A DNA stretch of 64,000 bases from Marasmius tenuissimus (taxonomy: Eukaryota > Basidiomycota > Agaricomycetes > Agaricales > Marasmiaceae): assembly GCA_029532415.1 (NCBI GenBank), contig JAQOTA010000054.1:1550001-1614000 (forward strand), read 5' to 3'. The position numbers and the translations under genes were made by a program. Numbering within the stretch: the stretch's first letter is position 1; each line of letters starts with the position of its first letter. Positions 45,996-56,357 of this stretch are shown here, piece after piece. Below the pieces are notes generated by a model that saw only the letters and a program-made list of their open reading frames with translations, was not told the origin of the DNA and ran no database searches.

Positions 45996-46775
45996 TTACA
46001 AGGCGACAACCTTCAAGAAAGCAGTGATAGATGCATCGAGGCCCAACTGTGCACACAAAGCAACGAAAGCGGTGAGCTGGACTGCAAGGGAGAGAGCCAA
46101 TCCAACGACGAGTTGGCAACAGACTCCGATGAAGGCAGAGAGGCTGACGCAGAGGGACGCGAAGATCTTGATGCATGCGTCCAACTCGACTTTGGCGGTG
46201 ATGCTGAGAGCGGCTTGGATGCAAACGACAACGGACTGGGTGTGACAGCTGTCGATGACAAAAGAGAAGAGGAGGAGCGAGGCAGATGGAGACTCACGGT
46301 AACCAAGCTGATGAACAAGCGGACAAGAACGTCGAGGGAGACGGCGACACCGGCTTCGATGTCAGCGGCGGCAGCGAGAGCGATGCTCAGGTCGACCTTG
46401 GCGTCGACGTAGGCCTGGACCTGAGCAGTAGCATCGTCGATGATGGAAGTGATATCGGTGATAATGGGTTTGATGTCGTCGGCCTTGCACTCCTTCAGCC
46501 CGTCTGAAAGAAGATCGGATGTTAGTGTTTGAGTCGTGTGGTAGGGATGTAGAGTGCCACTCACGGATTTTCTCAAGCATGGGGGAAATCTTGTCCTGGA
46601 CGTCGCCAATGATGACAGGGACGGGGGCTGCTTTAGCAGCACAGGTCGCGTCGCATCGTGTGGCCAGGGTAGATACACCAAGCTTCGAATCATAGACATT
46701 GTGGGGAAGGGCCACAGCGGACGTGAAAGAAACGCCGGCGAGGAAGAGGGCAGTGAGGGCACGGAAGGAAGGCAT
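45996..46775 (-). CDS. Small secreted cysteine-containing hydrophobic protein, copy 1
   Basis: Three exons (46565-46775, 46298-46503, 45996-46235) give 218 aa. The start MPSFRALTALFLAGVSFTSAVA is a clear signal peptide. The mature part begins with CDATC and then has helical, Ala/Val-rich sequence (SIIDDATAQVQAYVDAKVDL, AALSITAKVELDACIKIFAS, FIGVCCQLVVGLALSLAVQL) with about nine Cys residues in total. The C-terminus reads FLKVVAL. I recognise no named domain; it may form a helical bundle or interact with membranes or surfaces. It is one of three close paralogues (also 47853-48631 and 49441-50219) with identical intron positions. It is divergent from copy 2, with a shared palindromic promoter region. 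Confidence 0.88.
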
Positions 46776-47025
46776 TTTTGTTAAAGAGTGTGGGTGGTTT
46801 TGGGAACGAGTGTGAGTGGTGTAGTCGAGGAAGACTTAGTCGGAGACAATCAGAGATGCTGATGATGGACTCTTTCTGAAAACATGGGCTGTATTTATAG
46901 TGATTTCAGCTCTGGGAGGTCTGGAAATCAGACAGGGGCTTGTGTACGGAGAACCACCGACACGGATTCGAAGCGCGTTTAGTTGTCGTGCAACTTGAAT
47001 GCGATCGAGTTGACGTTTCGATCTC

Positions 47026-47072
47026 CCGGACGTCAATCACCGACACGTTTCGGCGTCAGCGAAAAGGGTCCA
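47026..47072 (+). repeat. 47-bp inverted repeat, left arm
   Basis: The arm starts CCGGACGTCAATCACC and ends AAAAGGGTCCA; it is perfectly complementary to 47558-47604. A related, degenerate copy lies upstream of secreted-protein copy 3 at about 50430-50470. Confidence 0.9.
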
Positions 47073-47557
47073 CTTGAAAAAAAATATCCTCCGTCGGGTG
47101 TAATTTGAGGGAAATTTCTGAGTTCTAATCTGACGACGCTGATTATTGACTCGATCAGTTGGCAGTGGCCGTTCGTGTGCATGTCTATACCATTAAAACT
47201 CAGCGGAATACGCCATGATCGAAACTCCGAACGCTTGGATCGTGAGGAGGATGGAACGCAGTAGCGGAGTGCCTTGTGGATGTCTGGGCGGGGTCTCCTG
47301 GAAGGAGGCGTATTGAAAGGTGAATTTCCATCTACCAATGTGAGCAAAATAGGCGGAGCCTAGCCTGGGTTCAGAGTCTGAGGAGGCGATACTTAGTCAA
47401 ACCGACGGTGTTTTCCGAGATGTAAGCTCAATGCCTTCCTCCCAAACGGGATCAATCTCATTTGACACCTTGGAACGGGACAAGATCGAGACCCCCTCAC
47501 TGGAGAACAGCGTGTTCACTGTCACCCCCGACGGAGGGTTTTTTTTTTTTTCATAAA

Positions 47558-47604
47558 TGGACCCTTTTCGCTGACGCCGAAACGTGTCGGTGATTGACGT
47601 CCGG
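47558..47604 (-). repeat. 47-bp inverted repeat, right arm
   Basis: This is the exact reverse complement of 47026-47072, separated from it by 485 bases. Confidence 0.9.
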
Positions 47605-47852
47605 AAGATGGAAACGTCAACTCGATCGCGTTGCGCGACGACTAAACGCGCTTCGAGTCCGTGTCGGTGGTTCTCCGGACACAAGCCCCTGTCTGATTTC
47701 CAAGCCTCCCATAGCTGAAAAATCACTATAAATACAGCCCATAGTTTCGGACAGAGTCCATCATCAGCATCTCTAATTGCCTCTGATCAAGTCTTCCTCG
47801 ACTACACCCCCACACTCGTTCACAAGCCCACCCACACTCTTTACTGGCAACA

Positions 47853-48631
47853 ATGCCTTCCTTCCGTGCTCTCACTGCCCTCTTCCTTGCCGGCGTTTCT
47901 TTTACGTCCGCTGTGGCTCTTCCCCACAACGTCTATGACTCGAAACCCGACGTATCCGCCCCGACCACAGGATGTGACGCGACCTGTGCTGCTAAAGCAG
48001 CCCCCGTTCCCGTCATCATTGGCGACGTTCAGGACAAGATTTCTCCCATGCTCGAGAAGATTCGTGAGTAATGTTCTGCGTCCCTACCACACGACTTGAA
48101 TACTAACATTCTCTTTTACTTCAGACGGGCTGAAGGAGTGCAAGGCCGACGACATCGAGCCCATTGTCACCGATATCACTTCCATCATCGACGATGCCAC
48201 TGCTCAGGTCCAGGCCTACGTTGACGCCAAGGTCGACTTGAACATCGCCCTTGCTGCTGTCGCTGACGTTGAAGCCGGTGTCGCCGTCTCCCTCGACGTT
48301 CTCGTTCGCTTGTTCATCAGCCTGGTTACCGTGAGTCTCCTCTGCCTCGCTCCTCCTCTTTCCTTTCCTCATCCTCCGTTGTTATATCTAGTCTGTCGTC
48401 GTCTGTATCCAAGCCGCTCTCAGCATCACTGCCAAAGTCGAGTTGGACGCATGCATCAAGATCTTCGCGTCCCTCTGCGTCAGCCTCTCTGCCTTCATCG
48501 GAGTCTGTTGCCAACTCGTCATTGGATTGGCTCTCTCCCTCGCAGTCCAGCTCACCGCGTTCGTTGCTTTGTGTGCCCAATTGGGTCTTGACGCGTCTGT
48601 TACTGCTTTCTTGAAGGTCATCGCCTTGTAA
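47853..48631 (+). CDS. Small secreted cysteine-containing hydrophobic protein, copy 2
   Basis: Three exons (47853-48063, 48125-48330, 48392-48631) give 218 aa, the same size and intron phases as copies 1 and 3. The signal peptide MPSFRALTALFLAGVSFTSAVA is identical to that of copy 1. Differences cluster in the segment after the signal peptide (DSKPDVSAPTTGCDATC against DSKLGVSTLATRCDATC in copy 1) and in scattered conservative changes. Exons are far better conserved than introns. Function is unknown. The arrangement (-, +, -) and the inverted promoters suggest local inverted duplication. Confidence 0.88.
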
Positions 48632-49440
48632 AGAGGTGATGAACGACGTGAGTGGAGTGTGTTCCTCGATCGGAACCGTATGTAGTCTGTTCGTGTTTGG
48701 ACGTCGGGGACTTGGAGGCCCTCTTAATCATGTCTATTATACAGAACCACCATTAATATCATGAATTGCTGATAATTCGGATTGACTCCGATACAGAGTC
48801 GGATGCGACCAACATGTTTGGACCATCTGAGCTTGTATCTGTCAAGCCTCCTGGTGACTACATCTGGAAGTCCGATTCTGATCTGACGACGCCGATTATT
48901 GACTCGATTAGCTGGCAGTGGCTGTTCATGTGCATGTCTATACCATCCAAACTCGGCGAAATACGCCATGGTCGGAGCTCCGAATGCTTGTATCGTGAGG
49001 AGGCTGAAGTACAAGCGGAGTGTCGTACGGATTTCTGGAAGTGATCCCCTGGAGGGAGGCGTATCGAAGGGCGAACCTTTTGTCCAGAAACGTGAAAACA
49101 ACCAGCTGACCCTGGAATATAACTGATGTCTTTCGACACCCGAACTGCAAAGCAAAGGTAACCCCGATGACTTCCGCGACTAAATATTAACTGATACCTT
49201 CGAATAGGACGAGATCGGTGTGTTCAGCTCCAAGCCCGGGAAGGAGGTTCAAAAGATGCAAGCTTAGATGATTCTTACAAGTTGTTGGTCGTATTCAACT
49301 CTGTATCGGTATTGATCCAGGTTATCAGCAATTCATGACATTAATAGTGGTTCTGTATACTAGATATAATCAAGAGGGTCTCGGACTACATACGGCTCCG
49401 ATCGAGAACACACACATTACTCGTGTCATTAATCACCTCT
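48632..49440. other. Intergenic region between secreted-protein copies 2 and 3
   Basis: A block at about 48880-49090 is homologous, in the same orientation, to about 47127-47340 in the divergent promoter region (shared TGACGACGC, GATTATTGACTCGAT and GTGCATGTCTATACCAT blocks). No gene is supported. Confidence 0.55.
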
Positions 49441-50219
49441 TTACAAGGCGACAACCTTCAAGAAAGCAGTAACAGACGCGTCGAGACCCAACTGGGCACA
49501 CAAAGCGACGAAGGCAGTGAGCTGAACAGCGAGGGAGAGGGCCAATCCAACAACGAGCTGGCAGCAAACTCCGATGAAAGCAGAGAGGCTGATGCAGAGG
49601 GACGCGAAGATCTTGATGCATGCGTCCAACTCGACTTTGGCGGTGATGCTGAGAGCGGCTTGGATACAGACGACGACAGACTAGATATAACAACGGAGGA
49701 TGAGGAAAGGAAAGAGGAGGAGCGAGGCAGAGGAGACTCACGGTAACCAGGCTGATGAACAAGCGAACGAGAACGTCGAGGGAGACGGCGACACCGGCTT
49801 CAACGTCAGCGACAGCAGCAAGGGCGATGTTCAAGTCGACCTTGGCGTCAACATAGGCCTGGACCTGAGCAGTGGCATCGTCGATGATGGAAGTGATATC
49901 GGTGACAATGGGCTCGATGTCGTCGGCCTTGCACTCCTTCAGCCCGTCTGAAGGAAATTTGAGTGTTGATGTTCGAGTCGTGTGGTAGGGATGCAGAAAG
50001 TTACTCACGAATCTTCTCGAGCATGGGAGAAATCTTGTCCTGAACGTCGCCAATGATGACGGGAACGGGGGCTGCTTTAGCAGCACAGGTCGCGTCACAT
50101 CCTGTGGCCGGGGCGGATACGTCGGGTTTCGAGTCATAAGCGTTGTGGGGAAGAGCCACAGCGGACGTGAAAGAAACGCCGGCGAGGAAGAGGGCAGTGA
50201 GGACACGGAAGGAAGGCAT
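49441..50219 (-). CDS. Small secreted cysteine-containing hydrophobic protein, copy 3
   Basis: Three exons (about 50009-50219, 49742-49947, 49441-49680) give a protein of 218 aa. The signal peptide is MPSFRVLTALFLAGVSFTSAVA. The mature chain closely follows copy 2 (SKPDVSAPATGCDATC; AALSITAKVELDACIKIFASLCISLSAFIGVCCQLVVGLALSLAVQL), so copies 2 and 3 look like the closer pair. All cysteines of the family are kept. Its promoter has a TATTTATA box (50343-50350) and a diverged version of the 47-bp arm. Unknown function; likely cell-surface or effector-like, by the secretion signal only. Confidence 0.88.
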
Positions 50220-51622
50220 TGTTGCTAAAGAGTGTGGATGGTTGGTTAACGAGTGTGAGTGGTGTTGTCTAAGAAGACTTGATCAGAGGCAGAACTGAGA
50301 AGACGTCGATGATGGACTGACTCTCTGGGAATCTATGAGCTGTATTTATACCAATTTCAGCTTCGAGCAGGTTGGAAATTTGACAGGGGCTTACGTCTGA
50401 AGAGCAGCCGACACGGACTTGAACCTTCCGGACGTCAATCAAATACATGTTTCAGTGAAAAGGGTCCATTTCTGCTCTTGTTGGACACAATTCCTTCCGT
50501 CCGACGTAGTTGCTAGGGAAATCTCCAGATTTTTGGCCTCCCACGTAACATGCATAGGAAGCCTATATCAGAGCACTGAGCAATTAAGAACTAGCAGCTG
50601 TCCATGTATATGTCCATCCAACCACAAAATTCTTTCATTGGTATTGGCGTCCGTCAATTGACTTTCTTCGAGTCGTTAAGCCCCTCAGGTGGAGCTATGT
50701 GTGAAATGTTCGGATTTTGCTTCCTCTCGGGAGCGCATTCACGATCGTGTCCCATCTTGGAATCCTCGAAACGACTCCTGTCATCTTGGGGGTTATTTTT
50801 GGCGTACTGGGGCCATTTCTGGAGCTTTAGGTGACTTTGAGGTATTCAAATCAAGTGAGTTAGAGAGAAAAAGTAAGAACACGGAGACTAATTGAAGATA
50901 GGAACGAAGGGCGCACTCCATATGGTAAAATGGAAAGTCTGACGGACGCGTTGAAGTCAAAACGCGTCTCCCACGTGATTTCTTCAACTCGGCATCTACC
51001 GAGAGCCGATCATTTCCTGTTGAGGCTCGAAGCCTTGAACACTCTTTTTTTTCCAACCCTTCTGACCCCCTCAGACCAGCGAGCCAGCCTCTCGCAGGAG
51101 CGAACGCCTTTCGAAGTTTGAGGATGTGATCTCTTTCTCCGAAGCTTTGCAACACATCGCCGGCACCTCTACAAGTGTACTCAGCGGCCATCCCTCCGTT
51201 CCGTGCCCAAGGCGGTCGACAAATGCCATCATTGCAATGACAATGAACGAATTGCGGTGTGCTCGCCATTGATTTGGACAAAAATGCGACAATGCTCTCC
51301 GTACTCATCTCGTATCTCTGGAGGCCTCTTCTTGGCTCGATTGAACCTCCGAATTTCGATGCTGCCACAGGCTGCCACTCATCCTCACTCATCCCCATGC
51401 AATTGCTCAACGCCAAGGGCTCCTGGAGGATTGTATCCTCTGCCATCTGGGGTTGTTGAACTCAGATTCTGTGACGTCAGAATGACGGTGAATGCTCTTA
51501 ATGACGTCATGCTCAATCTGGAGGTACTTGAACTCGCCACTGCGGAATTGATGTCCCCCAGAACCCCCCAACCCATTTAACACCACCAACGCTCTCACTC
51601 ACCACAAACGAACTCTACAATC
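50220..51622. other. Intergenic region without a supported gene
   Basis: This holds the promoter of secreted-protein copy 3 in its first 250 bases. The open frame at 50793-51446 (-, 217 codons) has no domain and an irregular composition, so I do not call it. Confidence 0.4.
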
Positions 51623-52136
51623 ATGTCCGGAAGCGCTACTGACGCTCGTCACGAGAACGCTGCCCCCACCCTTCCTTCTCAGGTCGTTCAACCTGGTCAC
51701 AGCTCGACTCCCACTCAACAAGGTATGATTAGCTTTTAGCAAGTAATTGCAGGCGATTAAACTCGAATATGTAGCCTCTACACAACCGGGAGATGGATCG
51801 AACGTTGGAGGAACAACGGGTTCCGATGGGCAAAACGTTGTTGAAGTTCCCGCTGAGAAACCCACATTCAAAGATCAATTCATCGGTGCGTTCGGAGTTG
51901 ACTTTATGGGCTTACGATGGTACTTAACTACACCCCTCTTAGGCTACGCACAGAAGACTCGTGGCACGGTATGTTTCAGTGGCGTTGCCCGGTGGTCAGA
52001 ACCCTAACGTCTGGAATAGGTCCTCAACAAACCCGACTTGAAAGAACAGGGCGACCAGCTCGTACATGGTGCTGCACATGTCAGCTCAGACTCGGCAAAG
52101 AAGGTCGAACCGATTCAGCCCAACCAGCAATTGTAG
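51623..52136 (+). CDS. Small hydrophilic protein, unknown function
   Basis: Four exons assemble an approximately 117-aa protein. It starts MSGSATDARHENAAPTLPSQ, then reads ASTQPGDGSNVGGTTGSDG, AEKPTFKDQFIGYAQKTRGTV and LNKPDLKEQGDQLVHGAAHV. The first half is disordered and Gly/Ser/Gln-rich. The second half (FKDQxxGYAQKTRGTVLxKPxxKEQG) resembles small CsbD-like stress proteins of fungi, but I am not certain. There is no signal peptide or membrane segment. Splice sites (G|GTATGA...TAG|CC, G|GTGCGT...TTAG|GC, GTATGT...AATAG) are consistent and in phase. Confidence 0.72.
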
Positions 52137-52585
52137 AAGACTCACTACCACGACTAAACCATCACGACGAATCCATTCGCCCTTGTATATCATAACTATT
52201 TGTACTTGAATGCGTAATCTGTAAAAATCACTTTTGGATACCCACCAATTACCACGAGATCTTGTGTCCTCGACTGGTAGAGGAAATTCGTGTGAATAGA
52301 TCCTCGAGAAAGAGCTCCAATCCGGACGATGCCTTCATGATCATCCATATGGTGTTCAATTGCCACTGTCGAACGTTGAATGGAAAGCTTAGATCTCGAG
52401 CACCGGGAAGATAAGATGAGATGGAATGATTAGATTGATTTTTCAGATGGCCATTTTGACTCGGGCCCTTCAAGTTCAAAAAAGATTCCATCCCCTTGCC
52501 ACCTCAGTGGTCCACTTGCTTTCTATATCAGCACCATTCATTCATTTGGCACCGTTTCACATCGCTATTCCAGCACTCACTTAAT
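52137..52585. other. Intergenic region, nothing recognised
   Basis: The 3' flank of the small protein gene and the promoter of the queuosine-salvage gene; no further feature is seen. Confidence 0.4.
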
Positions 52586-54150
52586 ATGGAGAGCTCAATC
52601 AGAACAATCACTCCCACTATCCTCAACGAAAAAGAAGATCTCGAATTCATTCAAGAGGTCAAGCTAGCTGCAAACCCAGTCATAGAATCGGCAGAGTTTG
52701 CTCATCGGGTACATCTATGGCCTATCTCAAAGTCGGCCTTGACGTTAACAACCTAAAGCGCAGAAAATAGATGTCGTGCAAATAAACGAGCAAGGCGTGT
52801 CGGTAGCTGCAAAATATGTGAGTGGCTTTTCCTTGAATTCTTGAACCCCTTATGGTCTAGTCGCTCATGATCACTTTTATTTTTCTTCAACTAGATATGT
52901 CAAAGACTACATGTTGAGTCGTATACCCCGAGAACCTGGAGGACGCATCCTGTTCATATCCTTCCTCATGAACCTCACTCTTCATCCGATCCGTGGAACA
53001 AAGCCGTACTCGATTGGATATTCCTGATATCCTCCCTTAACTTCAGTTTTTGGTCCGAGAAGGAGGGAAGGCCAGGCCGATATGGAGTTGAATGGCAGGT
53101 TTCCTGGGATAACGAGGAAAAGAAAGTGTGGACAGGTTACTGGAGTCTGGTGGCTGCTCTCAACAAAGGTATGTCAAGGGCACTCCTTAGCTTCAATAGG
53201 GAAATATGTTGACCCACGTTGCTGGCAGCACTTCAGAATGGAATTCCAATCACGGATCCAGCTTTCTATTCATCTGAAACTCTTTGTCCCGACTCCCTGA
53301 TTGAATCGATATTCGCACCTGCACCACAGTGTGCTGAATCGATACCACTGCTGACCGAACGTATTGCGGTGATGAGGGAGGTTGGGTTCATTTTGACCAA
53401 TGTAAGCCTTATTTTGTATTGCGGAGGCGATACGACCTCATACTCCATCGTAGGGCTTTGGCGGATCATACCAGGGACTTCTTGACGAATTTCAACGTCG
53501 ACAGAATGGTCAGGGCACGGCACTCGACCTCGTCAAGCTCGTCGTAGACTCGTTCCCATCCTTCAGAGACGAGGTATATCTCGAGGGAAGGAAAGGTCAG
53601 TCAGCATATCCTCTCAATCGATCTATAGGCTTTACTTACCTCCTCCCTCCCTCTTCTTCATGCAGTATGTATATGGAAACGAGCTCAAATCCTTGTTGCC
53701 GACACATGGGCCGCATTCTACCCCGACCCCTCCGTTACAACAACCCACCCACTCTTTCCAGGCGAACGTGGGCCCGTCATACAAGACCTAACGATGTTCG
53801 CCGACTACCGTGTACCCCAGATTCTCCATCACCTCCGGATCTTGACTTACCCCGATTCTTTGGTCAAACTGCTACGGGAAGGCCAGTCTCTCGAACCTGG
53901 ATGTCGAGAGGAAATCAGCCTTCGCGTGGCGAGTATCTTGTCGGTGGATCGAGTGAGAGAAGAGATCATCAAAATGGCCGACGCTAGTGGTGATTTGAAA
54001 GCGGGAAGTGCCGGGGAGGTCAGTAGTGTGCTTATAGACTTCTTTTTGTGGGATTTAGCGAAGAGGATAGAGGGAGGAGATGAAAAGATAGAAGGGATAG
54101 AGACCTCGGATATTCTTCCTGCTCATAGGACACGGAGTATCTGGTACTAG
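52586..54150 (+). CDS. QNG1: Queuosine 5'-phosphate N-glycosylase/hydrolase (queuosine salvage)
   Basis: The protein belongs to the DUF2419/Q_salvage family (human C9orf64/QNG1), which releases queuine from queuosine phosphate so it can be put back into tRNA. Exons assemble MESSIRTITPTIL, NPVIESAEFAHR, HPVHILPHE, WIFLISSLNFSFWSEKEGR, WTGYWSLVAALNKALQNGIP, ITDPAFYS, PLLTERIAVMREVG, GFGGSYQGLL, VDSFPSFRDEVY, CIWKRAQILVADTWAAF and DLTMFADYRVPQILHHL, which follow the family block by block. The LTMFADYRVPQ segment forms part of the nucleoside pocket. The last exon ends LPAHRTRSIWY. About six introns, all short. The enzyme should be cytoplasmic. It is a housekeeping-type gene next to secreted hydrolases, with no functional link. 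Confidence 0.92.
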
Positions 54151-55033
54151 TGATTGGAGCACGGTTCTTTTTTGGATCTACTTACGCTTCAGATGTTGAC
54201 AATCTAATCGCTTTAGGACAAACACGAGCGAACGGATGCATCTTGCTGCGAAGCATTTTGGTCTGATTCGTGGCCATTTCACTGTCTACAGGCGATCCCG
54301 AGATCTTGCCAAAGAAACCTCCCTCTGATTTGAGGTTTTGTGAAGCCATTGTCTCGAGTGCGGGTTTCACGGCAGGCTGGCCAGGATCTTGCGACGGTAC
54401 TATTAAACTCAACTTTAGGTGGTGTCCCGTGATGTGCATTGAATTGAGGATGTATTTTTACGGTCGGGAAATTTCGATCTGCACGTCGCGTGTTTACTGA
54501 GCTCCTGGGGCTTCTGAGGCACATACTGGCACGTACCCCACTACTCCATCGGTTTTTCTGGGACTGTTTACGGGCCCCGCTTCGCTGACGGCGATAAAAA
54601 TATATTCAGACGCCAAGAGCAAAGATGAAGGCATCTGACTGGGAGGAAGACCCTGACCCTTATACGCAGAGGAAGAACTCTAGGATCAACGGGACTTGAG
54701 CTATAGTATCCGAATGTTCAATACAACCTTGAACCCGTGGAAGAATAATCAAATTTAAGCAATTACTTCCTTGAGTCCAATTTCCGAGAATCACAGACAA
54801 TTATATACGACTTCGGCCCCCGAAGGCTCCATCCAAAAAACAATGACTTTCAGCTGTCGACTTTTTCCCCAAGAATCAGCGACGTTTCTCAAGTTCCAGA
54901 CTCAGTACGTACTGAATACTTGAAATCCTACGAGCGCTGAAGTCTGCCTATAAATACAGGGATCTCACTGTACTGAAGTCCCCGTGCTTTCAACGTTTGT
55001 GATTCGCACTACCACGGTCACCCACTGTCTATC
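54151..55033. other. Intergenic region upstream of the CE15 gene
   Basis: No gene is recognised. A TATAAATA box lies near 54950, about 85 bases before the esterase start. Confidence 0.45.
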
Positions 55034-56294
55034 ATGTTGCTCTCTGGCTCTTTTGCACTTCTGCTTTCGGCTGTCATCGCTGCCGCTGTACCCGTGAGTC
55101 TGTCAACGTTGGTCTTCACTGTACCAGAGAAGCTGATCATTCTCCGCCTCATAGACGCCTGACCTCGCCGCTCGTCAGACCTCATGCCCACCTCTTGCCA
55201 GCAACCCAGTCGGGCAAAGCATCTCGACGCTTCCTGACCCGTTCACGTTCACAAACGGTGCCAAAGTCACAACCCTGGCCGACTGGACCTGTCGTCAAGC
55301 TGAGATCAGCCAGCTCCTCCAAACATACGAGCTGGGTGTCAAGCCTGCGAAGCCATCGTCCTTCTCAGCGACTTTCTCCGGAAACACTCTTTCCATGACT
55401 GCTTCCAATGGTGGCCAGTCCATTCAGTTCTCAGCCACCGTCACTCTCCCGTCCGGCAATGGACCATTCCCAGCTATCATTGCCCTTGATGGTGGGAGCA
55501 TCCCCCGTCCAAGCAACGTTGCGTTGATCAACTTCAACACGGGAGACATGGCACAGCAGAACGACGGTAGCAGTCGCGGGAAGGGCAAGTTCTACACGCT
55601 CTACGGTAGCGGCCACAGCGCTGGTGCCATGACGGCTTGGGCTTGGGGTATCAGTCGTATCGTCGATGCTATCGAGGCCACTCCCGCCGCTAAAATCGAC
55701 CCGAAGAGGCTCGCTGTAACTGGATGCTCCAGGGACGGCAAGGGAGCGCTCGTCGCTGGTGCCTTGGAGCCCCGTATCGCACTCACGATTCCTCAGGAGT
55801 CCGGGTCTGGCGGGAGTGCTAGTTGGCGTCTTTCGGACGACATGATGAAGCGAGGCATTCAGACCCAGACCGCCAGCGAAATCGTCGGGGAGAATGTCTG
55901 GTTCTCCACGGCGTTCAATACCTACGCGAGGAGCAGCGTCAACGTCCTTCCTTTCGACCACCACTCGCTCATGGGCTTGGTTGCACCCCGAGGTCTTTTC
56001 GTCATTGACAACGTTGGTATCGATTGGTTGGGAGCACCTAGTTCGTTCGGTGCCATGAAAGCGGCGCACAGGATTTGGGATTCCCTGGGAGCGTCCGATA
56101 ACATGGGCTTCTCTCAGGCCGCTAATCACGCCCACTGCGCTTTTCCGTCTTCCCAGCAGAACCAGCTCAACGCTTTCATCAACAAGTTCTTGTTGAACCA
56201 GACGACCAACACCAACATCCAGGAGACCGCCGGTGGTTATACGTACACCCAGGGACAGTGGGACCCCTGGAGCAACCCAACGCTTACTGCGTAA
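55034..56294 (+). CDS. 4-O-methyl-glucuronoyl methylesterase (CE15), secreted
   Basis: The enzyme cleaves ester links between glucuronic acid on xylan and lignin alcohols, helping to separate lignin from hemicellulose. Two exons (55034-55093 and 55155-56294) give 399 aa. MLLSGSFALLLSAVIAAAVP is a signal peptide. The mature part begins SCPPLASNPVGQSISTLPDPF, followed by ADWTCRQAEISQLLQTYELG. The nucleophile Ser lies in the family motif GCSRDGKGA, the catalytic acid Glu in TIPQESGSGG, and His in QAANHAHCAFP. No cellulose-binding module is attached. Together with the two DyP peroxidases of this window it fits a lignocellulose-degrading life style. Confidence 0.96.
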
Positions 56295-56357
56295 TTAGTC
56301 TATGTAACAATTCACGAAGCAAGTCTATTGTCGCAGTATATACGCTTTTTCAGAAAT

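Larger units (their letters stand above)
46776..47852. promoter_or_regulatory. Divergent promoter region of secreted-protein copies 1 and 2
   Basis: The two halves are inverted copies of each other. The TATA boxes (TATTTATA at 46892-46899 for copy 1, TATAAATA at 47727-47734 for copy 2) lie about 120 bases before each start. Perfect 47-bp inverted arms lie at 47026-47072 and 47558-47604 and hold a TGACGTC-like (CRE/bZIP) site. Similarity continues outward, with a few mismatches, to the genes. The spacer contains a poly(T) run near 47539-47551. Confidence 0.75.

Noticed and set aside
50793..51446. 217-codon minus-strand frame
   Set aside because: No known domain, odd composition and no supporting introns; it probably occurs by chance.
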